Of a stretch of 64,000 nucleotides of DNA, positions 55,540-64,000 are shown piece after piece; the stretch's first letter is position 1, and every line of letters starts with the position of its first letter. The notes under the pieces were generated by a model that saw nothing but the letters and a program-made list of their open reading frames with translations, made no database searches and was not told where the DNA came from. This stretch comes from Bolinopsis microptera. Lineage: Eukaryota > Ctenophora > Tentaculata > Lobata > Bolinopsidae. The stretch lies in NCBI RefSeq assembly GCF_026151205.1, contig NC_087077.1:3224001-3288000 (forward strand). Reading direction: 5' to 3'. The position numbers and the translations under genes were made by a program.

Positions 55540-58320
55540 AGAGTCCTAGCGGTGCAGTAAACTGTCCTAGCAGTGCAGTGAACTGTCCTAGCAGTGCAGT
55601 GAACTGTCCTAGCAGTGCAGTGAACTGTCCTAGCAGTGCAGTGAACTGTCCTAGCAGTGCAGTGAACTGTCCTAGCAGTGCAGTGAACTGTCCTAGCAGT
55701 GCAGTGAACTGTCCTAGCAGTGCAGTGAACTGTCCTAGCAGTGCAGTGAACTGTCCTAGCAGTGCAGTGAACTGTCCTAGCAGTGCAGTGAACTGTCCTA
55801 GCAGTGCAGTGAACTGTCCTAGCAGTGCAGTGAACTGTCCTAGCAGTGCAGTGAACTGTCCTAGCAGTGCAGTGAACTGTCCTAGCAGTGCGGTGAACTG
55901 TCCTAGCAGTGCGGTGAACTGTCCTAGCAGTGCGGTGAACTGTCCTAGCAGTGCGGTGAACTGTCCTAGCAGTGCGGTGAACTGTCCTAGCAGTGCGGTG
56001 AACTGTCCTAGCAGTGCGGTGAACTGTCCTAGCAGTGCGGTGAACTGTCCTAGCAGTGCGGTGAACTGTCCTAGCAGTGCGGTGAACTGTCCTAGCAGTG
56101 CGGTGAACTGTCCTAGCAGTGCGGTGAACTGTCCTAGCAGTGCGGTGAACTGTCCTAGCAGTGCGGTGAACTGTCCTAGCAGTGCGGTGAACTGTCCTAG
56201 CAGTGCGGTGAACTGTCCTAGCAGTGCGGTGAACTGTCCTAGCAGTGCAGTGAACTGTCCTAGCAGTGCAGTGAACTGTCCTAGCAGTGCAGTGAACTGT
56301 CCTAGCAGTGCAGTGAACTGTCCTAGCAGTGCAGTGAACTGTCCTAGCAGTGCAGTGAACTGTCCTAGCAGTGCAGTGAACTGTCCTAGCAGTGCAGTGA
56401 ACTGTCCTAGCAGTGCAGTGAACTGTCCTAGCAGTGCAGTGAACTGTCCTAGCAGTGCAGTGAACTGTCCTAGCAGTGCAGTGAACTGTCCTAGCAGTGC
56501 AGTGAACTGTCCTAGCAGTGCAGTGAACTGTCCTAGCAGTGCAGTGAACTGTCCTAGCAGTGCAGTGAACTGTCCTAGCAGTGCAGTGAACTGTCCTAGC
56601 AGTGCAGTGAACTGTCCTAGCAGTGCAGTGAACTGTCCTAGCAGTGCAGTGAACTGTCCTAGCAGTGCAGTGAACTGTCCTAGCAGTGCAGTGAACTGTC
56701 CTAGCAGTGCAGTGAACTGTCCTAGCAGTGCAGTGAACTGTCCTAGCAGTGCAGTGAACTGTCCTAGCAGTGCAGTGAACTGTCCTAGCAGTGCAGTGAA
56801 CTGTCCTAGCAGTGCAGTGAACTGTCCTAGCAGTGCAGTGAACTGTCCTAGCAGTGCAGTGAACTGTCCTAGCAGTGCAGTGAACTGTCCTAGCAGTGCA
56901 GTGAACTGTCCTAGCAGTGCAGTGAACTTTCCTAGCAGTGCAGTGAACTGTCCTAGCAGTGCAGTGAACTGTCCTAGCAGTGCAGTGAACTGTCCTAGCA
57001 GTGCAGTGAACTGTCCTAGCAGTGCAGTGAACTGTCCTAGCAGTGCAGTGAACTGTCCTAGCAGTGCAGTGAACTGTCCTAGCAGTGCAGTGAACTGTCC
57101 TAGCAGTGCAGTGAACTGTCCTAGCAGTGCAGTGAACTGTCCTAGCAGTGCAGTGAACTGTCCTAGCAGTGCAGTGAACTGTCCTAGCAGTGCAGTGAAC
57201 TGTCCTAGCAGTGCAGTGAACTGTCCTAGCAGTGCAGTGAACTGTCCTAGCAGTGCAGTGAACTGTCCTAGCAGTGCAGTGAACTGTCCTAGCAGTGCAG
57301 TGAACTGTCCTAGCAGTGCAGTGAACTGTCCTAGCAGTGCAGTGAACTGTCCTAGCAGTGCAGTGAACTGTCCTAGCAGTGCAGTGAACTGTCCTAGCAG
57401 TGCAGTGAACTGTCCTAGCAGTGCAGTGAACTGTCCTAGCAGTGCAGTGATCTGTCCTAGCAGTGCAGTGAACTGTCCTAGCAGGGCAGTGAACTGTCCT
57501 AGCAGGGCAGTGAACTGTCCTAGCAGTGCAGTGAACTGTCCTAGCAGGGCAGTGAACTGTCCTAGCAGGGCAGTGAACTGTCCTAGCAGTGCAGTGATCT
57601 GTCCTAGCAGTGCAGTGATCTGTCCTAGCAGTGCAGTGATCTGTCCTAGCAGTGCAGTGAACTGTCCTAGCAGTGCAGTGATCTGTCCTAGCAGTGCAGT
57701 GAACTGTCCTAGCAGTGCAGTGAACTGTCCTAGCAGTGCAGTGAACTGTCCTAGCAGTGCAGTGAACTGTCCTAGCAGTGCAGTGAACTGTCCTAGCAGT
57801 GCAGTGAACTGTCCTAGCAGTGCAGTGAACTGTCCTAGCAGTGCAGTGAACTGTCCTAGCAGTGCAGTGAACTGTCCTAGCAGTGCAGTGAACTGTCCTA
57901 GCAGTGCAGTGAACTGTCCTAGCAGTGCAGTGAACTGTCCTAGCAGTGCAGTGAACTGTCCTAGCAGTGCAGTGAACTGTCCTAGCAGTGCAGTGAACTG
58001 TCCTAGCAGTGCAGTGAACTGTCCTAGCAGTGCAGTGAACTGTCCTAGCAGTGCAGTGAACTGTCCTAGCAGTGCAGTGAACTGTCCTAGCAGTGCAGTG
58101 AACTGTCCTAGCAGTGCAGTGAAATGTCCTAGCAGTGCAGTGAACTGTCCTAGCAGTGCAGTGAACTGTCCTAGCAGTGCAGTGAACTGTCCTAGCAGTG
58201 CAGTGAACTGTCTTCGCAGTGCAGTGAACTGTCTTCGCAGTGCAGTGAACTGTCTTCGCAGTGCAGTGATCTGTCCTAGCAGTGCAGTGAACTGTCCTAG
58301 CAGGGCAGTGAACTGTCCTA
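55540..58320 (+). repeat. 21 bp minisatellite, about 130 copies
   Basis: Unit AACTGTCCTAGCAGTGCAG plus TG, repeated head to tail over 2.8 kb with very few changes. Variants are clustered: a GCGGTG form in about 17 consecutive units (55880-56240), a GCAGGGC form (57480-57580), a GATCTG form (57590-57680) and a CTTCGC form (58205-58265). Because 21 is divisible by three and the unit lacks stops, both strands show giant open frames; these are not genes. Confidence 0.95.
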
Positions 58321-58324
58321 GGGT

Positions 58325-58509
58325 GTGTCAGGGTGAGGGTCAGGGTTAGGGTCAGGGTTAGGGTCAGGGTTAGGGTCAGGGTTAGGGTCAGGGTTAGGGT
58401 CAGGGTTAGGATCAGGGTTAGGGTCAGGGTTAGGGTCAGGGTTAGGGTCAGGGTTAGGGTCAGGGTTAGGGTCAGGGTTAGGGTCAGGGTTAGGGTCAGG
58501 GTTAGGGTC
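58325..58509 (+). repeat. Telomere-like array (GGGTTAGGGTCA)n
   Basis: About fifteen 12 bp units in which the animal telomere hexamer TTAGGG alternates with TCAGGG. It is internal and abuts the minisatellite directly. The G-rich strand should form G-quadruplexes. Confidence 0.95.
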
Positions 58510-58742
58510 ATGAAGAAACTGTCACTAACTGCTACAAACTGCCACTAACTGCCACAAACTGCCACTAACTGCCACAAACTGCCACTAACTGCCACAAACT
58601 GCCACTAACTGCTACAAACTGCCACTAACTGCCACTAACTGCCACTAACTGCTACAATCGCGCCCACGCATTTGCGCGCGACAGTAGCAGTTAGTGGCAG
58701 TTAGTGGCAGTTAGTGGCAGTTAGTAGCAGTTAGTGGCAGTT
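58510..58742. repeat. Inverted satellite around a CpG-rich centre
   Basis: ACTGCCACTA/ACTGCCACAA units (58516-58652) are mirrored by GGCAGTTAGT units (58685-58742). The centre reads CGCGCCCACGCATTTGCGCG. Confidence 0.9.
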
Positions 58743-58828
58743 TTTATGCGCGTTGGGATTTCAAATCGAGCGCTCATCAATTTTTATAATAGCAAGTCCG
58801 CAGCGTTTAGAGCTGCATTGTTGATTAT

Positions 58829-58903
58829 TGGGCAGCGCTCAGCCTGTCATTCCGCCGAATCTCTATTCATTAATGAACATGATAGCCTGAGGTTCCCAGG
58901 TAA
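58829..58903 (+). repeat. Dispersed CAG|GTAA block, copy C
   Basis: TGGGCAGCGCTCAGCCTG, TCATTCCGCCGAATCTCT, ATGAACATGATAGCCTGAGG and CCCAGGTAAC. It is the most compact copy, 75 bp. Confidence 0.8.
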
Positions 58904-60257
58904 CATTGTTGACTAAACCAGACTGTGCACGTTGTACTAGATGTCAAATGTTGCAGATAGCGTATACGTTTTTTAAACTATGTTTTGATTTGATTTGACT
59001 TGACTTAACTTGTAGTAAACGGTCGGCCGTTTTACAACACGGCAATATGACTGCTTGTGTTAGTTTCGACACTAAATATTTTGTTCTCGCTGCATGAGTA
59101 TATAAATGTTTGATATGAATTATGAAATGAGAAGTCGTGTATTATGTAATATAATAGATTCAGAAGACTCGTAAATGTGCAAGTATATGAATATTTATAT
59201 TATATCATATCCATTGAATTATATTCATGGGACCAGCAAAAGCTCACAGCTAACAGCATTTATTTTTATTTATGATAAGATGATAAGTTCATTATGAGCA
59301 ATTTTTAATTTAGTTCGTATCAGGCTAGGAGTCTAGTAATCGAGTTTTATTTGTTAATAAAAAAAACTTCTCTACGGTATTAGGAAAACTGCTGTGATAG
59401 ACCGGAGCGCAGCAAAAAATTTAATAGCTTGTCCTGGACCGAATTCTACCAAATATTTACTACAAGTATGACACTTTTCGGATTTAGAAGGGTGCTGTCC
59501 AGACTATGAGTATGTTAACGGTGCGCGGTGATATCATTGAAGCTAAAGTCGGCACTAAAAATTAAAGTAAATATACCTCACGCCACACACTAATTGCATA
59601 CGTTTGTAATTTTATTGTCTCTTATCAGCTTGCTTATTTCTCCTACCCGAACGCCTAACGGAGAGATTACTTTGTTATTTTACGTATCTGACAGGTAAAA
59701 ATTAATAACAATAAATTTCACCTACTGAACGTATTCATAATAGAAAAGTTGCTAGTTTGGTTCTCCACCGTGCAATAGGATCTGTTTCACGTTCCAGTTC
59801 ACTCTTTAGTAGTAGTAAACCCGCAATGGGGTGGCATGTGCCTCAATAAAATATTACAATCATTTATTATTATATCAATTTATCGTTAAATATTTCAAAA
59901 ATATCAATAACGTATGGTTGATCCTTCACACTTGGTAAAATATATAAAAATTAAGTTAATCTACACTAAAGAATAAATAATCTATATTATATAAATCAAC
60001 AATATTAACTCCCCATCTTCTTGTAGTCATTTATCAAAGCGGTAGAAATCCAAGTAATTTTAGTACGCGGTGCGCAAGGAATTTCGTTTTTTAAAAATGT
60101 GTAGGCAAGATAAGCCTAAGTGTGGCAGTGAAAATTGAAAAATAAGTTGCAGAATAAATTGCAGTGACTGACTGTCAAATGCATTATCGCAGTTCATTTA
60201 TTTGACTGCACTAACGTTTAGGATTCTTACAGCTGTTATATTTTGCTAATATTTTGT
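58904..60257. other. AT-rich intergenic region, no gene recognised
   Basis: No frame with a recognisable domain and no clear repeat beyond short TTGACTTGACTT-type runs at 58990. Confidence 0.45.
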
Positions 60258-60990
60258 TTAAAAGTTGTCCGTCCACGAAAGGTTTTCTAGGTCAAGTTTT
60301 TGTTTGTCCTGTAAGTAACGTACAATGTTGTCCTTGTATGAATTAATAAACTTATCTTGTAACTTAGGTACGTTGAAGGGAAGGATTTTATTTATTTCGT
60401 TTATCGTGTTGTTATATAATCGTGGTCCTACGTTAGAGATGCTATAATCGGTGATCCGTAATCTGTTGAACTTAATTTCAAAATACTTTGGATTTCTCCT
60501 TTCCGTTTGTCTAAGCGGTGATTTTTCAAATATACTACAGATACTCGATGGTGCTACTCCCATATAAACCTTGTGCATCAAAGTTAGACAGCTTTTAGCA
60601 ATGAGATTAGGAAGAGCTAAAATTCCTATTTTGTTGAAGATGGATTTTGTGTGAGATGGTAGTTTACGTTTTTCTTTGTCGTAAAAATAGTTATGATATT
60701 CTGAATCAGTGGCGCGAATAGCTTTCTTTTGAGCAGAGAATAAAGACTGAATGGAATTTAAAGATTTAGTACCCCAAACAGTAGCGCAGTAATACAGGTG
60801 AGATTGAATTAAACTATTGTATAGCATTTTTTGAGCTTTATTCGGAATGGAACTTTTAAGTTTCATCATTACGCCTGCATTTCTGGATATTTTAGTCTTA
60901 AACTGTTTAATGTGCTGGCTCCAGCTAAGTTTTGAGTCAATAATGACACCTAAAAGATAACCTTTTAAGATAAAAGCCTCTAATCGATGA
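60258..60990 (-). mobile_element. 5'-truncated LINE reverse-transcriptase C-terminus
   Basis: The 203-residue frame (60869-60258) extends in the same frame to about 60970, where LGVIIDSKLSWSQHIKQF is read. That is the classic post-catalytic block of LINE polymerases. SHLYYCATVWG and NVGPRLYN follow. The catalytic FADD part is missing, so this is a truncated copy with a still-open remnant. Confidence 0.75.
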
Positions 60991-61371
60991 TTTTGCCCTT
61001 ATAGCTTAGTTGTACTTGTAGTGAATTCGTACGGAACGTTCACTAAAAATAGTTTGTGAACGCGTTCGCTAAAAGATTTTAACGTTTGGAACATAAGGAA
61101 CGTTAAAACAGGGCCTCCCACGGATTAAACAGTTTTGTGCGGAGAAAGAAGTGAAGAGAGAACGAAGCCAAAGAGTTCTCCGACGATTGTTCCAGCCAGC
61201 CTCACCGCAGCAACGCCAACAGCAAGCAGGAACTTATCCTAATCCATGCAACCTATACAACGCTGACCAAGAATGGACACAGGACATGCCACGGTACCAC
61301 TATAATATTTGATTTGATTCTCCGTGATACTGATAGCACTAGCAGTAGCAGAATTTGCTGCTTATAATTCC
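60991..61371. other. Spacer, nothing recognised
   Basis: No supported coding region or repeat. Confidence 0.35.
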
Positions 61372-61506
61372 TGGGCGTTGCTAAACCTGTCATTCCGCCC
61401 TATCTGCTATAGACATATTTTTAATCGCCATAATATGTTCAATGTTAAATCAATGTGTTTAACTTAATAAATGCAAAAGCCTGAGCGAGGTACCGTACCC
61501 AGGTAA
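61372..61506 (+). repeat. Dispersed CAG|GTAA block, copy D
   Basis: TGGGCGTTGCTAAACCTG, TCATTCCGCCCTATCT, then a 60 bp longer middle, AAAAGCCTGAGCGAGG and CCCAGGTAAA. It is the most diverged copy. Confidence 0.65.
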
Positions 61507-62685
61507 ATTGATCTTTGCAAGTTGAATTTGCGTTTCTGAAACCACTCTCTGCACTGGTAATTGTATTTAAAAGGGAACACAAAAATGATGAACGTGACCA
61601 AAATTATTCCCCGCGCGACGCGATAGCCGATAACTGATAAGATTCTCTTTCAGCATTCAGTTTCAGTTAATTCTGGGTAATTCGCGCGTAAAATCATATT
61701 GGCACGTGTGCGTTCCATGTTCTCAGAATTAGGCAACGGTAAGTTTATAATCTTTAACTTTAACTGTTTGGAAACAGGTGTTGTTATTTTATGCTGGGAA
61801 TCAGGCTTGTCCGCCGTGGCTAAATGGATCGGCGTCGGCGTTTCACTAAAATTACACCGGCGGCGGCGGCGTACGCCGGCGTGAGCCGTGAAATCAAGGC
61901 CAACTAAATTGAGGTCTAGATCATGTCTCTAATTGGAAATGTGTCGTATTGAAATCAGGTCACAATTTCGGACAGATGTCGTTTTTTTCTGGTACCCTGA
62001 TTCGGACAGATGTCGCTGTCGGACAGATGTCGCTGTCGGACAGGAGTCGTGTTACCGTTTTACTAGCCTGTCACGTGATCAAAACGGTTTTTTGCCCATA
62101 ACTCTCCAGGGAAGCATTTTTACCCTACGTCATGGGGGGTGATTCGGAATCAGCGTCCAAAAATACACCGATTCATATCAATTTCATACCCAAAGGGCCT
62201 TTTCACAAGAATTTTCTTAAAATTTGGGCGAGCGATTTAGTAGGAGCGCCTCTGCATAGTGCATAACCATCATCGCATCGGGCAGGGGGAGAGGATGCCC
62301 GGTGCACACGAAGCCGCACAAATACAAACTGAATTCAGAATTATGAATATGAGGAAAAACTTAACTTTGTCATTTGAATTGTTCACGAACTTATAATGGA
62401 GCATTACGGTTATTTTTTCAAACGCTGCCCGACCCATCATTTTATTGTAACCACCAGTCAGGCTGGCAGAGGGGTACATGCAAAGCTGTATGTGCAATGT
62501 TATTTAGAACCATCTACTATTTCGAAAAACCTGTAAATATGAATAAATATCATATGATCTCACATATTTACTCAAGCTCATAAATTTTTGTCGAGTAGAC
62601 TACTTTTCACTTCAGACCGTAGAAATTATTTATTCTTTTGGAGTGAAGGGCGATGAATCTCAGGCTGCATTTATATCCTTTCTTG
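61507..62685. other. Intergenic region with short GC-rich and 17 bp repeats
   Basis: A CCGGCGGCGG-type GC island lies at 61850-61880 and a TCGGACAGATGTCGCTG tandem (about three copies) at 61970-62045. No gene is supported. Confidence 0.5.
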
Positions 62686-64000
62686 CAGGCTGATTCTGTT
62701 ACTAATATTATCGCGATGTACCAGGGGATCAGTGATCACGTCTAGTTGGTTGTCAGCTCAGTTGTAATGTTACTACATACTAACATTGCTGTAGTACTAA
62801 AGACTTAAATAGCAGATCACCACAGGCCGCCTCCAGTTTTCCAGCTGTTTAGCAGGGAGCCTAGTGAAGCTAAAGTAAATCGAATTTGATAACCGGACAT
62901 AAATAGTGTCCAGTGAGAGTCTGGACTTGGATCGTGGGATCATCAACGTTCATCCTAGCTAAAGTGAATGGTACTACTTTAGTACTTTCGGTAAGTCAGT
63001 TTGCTGCACGGAACGATGTTTGTATTTTTGAATCGAAAATTATGGGCAAACCGCTGTTGGGTACCTGGTACTTCGGTAGGGTTCCTTATCTCCACTGAGA
63101 TACATGGACCATGTATTACATGGTGCTGGCTGATCTTCCCAATTAATTTTCGGAAGGTTATTTCCGTAAGGTTCGTAATGTGCAAGCACCTCATTTAACC
63201 CTCACGCCCGATTTCTATTTTCTCGAGTATTCGGCTGAGTGGACCCGGGGGGCTGCATTGACCACTCAGGATCCTTAGCTGAGCGTTGACAACGCTCACC
63301 CCACGGCTAGTGACAGTGGGGTGAATGTGATGGATATTCAGTAACAGGTCACCTTCGACGTTTTGTTTTTATTAACATAAGCTGTTAAGTGTTTAGTGCT
63401 GCCATCACATTTATTTTTAAGAGAATTACTGTTTTGCTGGCAGGTTTAAGGCTAGTGATGATCTAACTTTGTATTTCAATTCCTTCTGCCGAGCTTCATT
63501 TATCCCATTCTTGAGACTGCCGTCCCTTCCCGTTTGCTATCATTTAAGAGTTTAAGCTATTACTGTATTCTTGTATTAGTCTATTGGTTCGTTGGTATTT
63601 TGTTTCGCACATACCGTATGTAATATGTACCTATTCGTAGGAATAAAAGGAATACAAGGAATATAAGGAATATAAGGAATACAAATTTAAAATCTTAAGC
63701 TACAATAGTAACTGTTAAGATAATAACAATATCATAAGATTTGAATTTATTATATTAATATAACTTAAACTAAAGTGAAAAATAAAGATTTTGACAAACA
63801 AATATTTTGTTTACAGTCGCCTTGGTAATGCTGTAATGCTTGAGCCAGGCCACTTTGCACTCGCTGTTGCGCGAAAAGAAACAAAACCGCTGGTACAGTG
63901 ATTTTCAGTGTTCATGTACTGGCCAGAGAGTCGACGAATTTCTTGCGGTTGTTAAAACACGTAGTGGCAAATCTCGTATTTCGTATGAATGTGATGGATA
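62686..64000. other. Right end of the window, no supported gene
   Basis: A splice-acceptor-like TTGCAG at 62683-62688 precedes a phrase resembling exon 13 of the Ig gene. A microsatellite of AAGGAATATA decamers lies at 63645-63690. No open frame shows a recognisable domain. Confidence 0.4.

Noticed and set aside
58325-58509. A true chromosome end
   Set aside because: The array is internal, flanked by other sequence on both sides, and alternates TTAGGG with TCAGGG.
55506-58511. Open frames of 1001 (minus) and 923 (plus) residues
   Set aside because: Both are products of a stop-free 21 bp tandem unit and the adjoining telomere-like repeat; there is no non-repetitive domain.

Overview
The window looks like a stretch of an animal (metazoan) nuclear genome. 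It is AT-rich, has short GT-AG introns of about 0.1-0.5 kb, carries a recognisable part of the nonsense-mediated-decay gene UPF2, single-exon rhodopsin-type receptors, multi-domain surface receptors, TTAGGG-type repeats and many animal-type transposons. The mix would fit an early-branching invertebrate such as a cnidarian, but nothing seen fixes the species.

Layout. 1-5190: an LTR retrotransposon with gag and protease but no visible reverse transcriptase or integrase. 5669-7947 (minus): a two-exon SRCR + GCC2/GCC3-repeat membrane receptor with one in-frame stop. 8441-14375 (plus): five exons of the C-terminal part of UPF2, with a 4.2 kb nested inverted repeat in one intron. 15543-24293 (plus): a 19-exon immunoglobulin-superfamily membrane receptor with a Penelope-like fragment in one intron. 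24.9-26.5 kb: LINE remnant and a satellite. 26986-28743 (minus): intact BTB/POZ gene, whose decayed duplicate lies at 40131-41560. Between the two lie a long inverted-repeat element interrupted by a truncated LINE with target-site duplication (29.2-32.4 kb), a Helentron-like inverted repeat, a 3.6 kb Academ-like DNA transposon with 0.8 kb terminal inverted repeats (34011-37591) and a TA-flanked MITE-like element. 41.55-42.6 kb is homopolymer-ridden and may be poor consensus. 45259-46279 and 53907-54929 (plus): tandemly duplicated rhodopsin-like GPCRs, the first frameshifted. Between them are a decayed LINE, a 2 kb fold-back element built of 177 bp units and an ORF1-only LINE derivative. 55.5-58.7 kb: a 21 bp minisatellite of about 130 copies, a telomere-like array and an inverted satellite. 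58.8-64 kb: mostly repeats, with one more LINE fragment.

How it fits together. The host genes appear to be two cell-surface receptors, both with a tyrosine motif in the tail and both beside the UPF2 fragment, one BTB gene with a dead copy, and a GPCR pair. The rest is mobile or tandem DNA. Several lesions (an extra base in the Ig gene, one in the first GPCR) are single-base changes in homopolymers, so part of the apparent decay could be consensus error. All calls come from reading the sequence; no database search was run.
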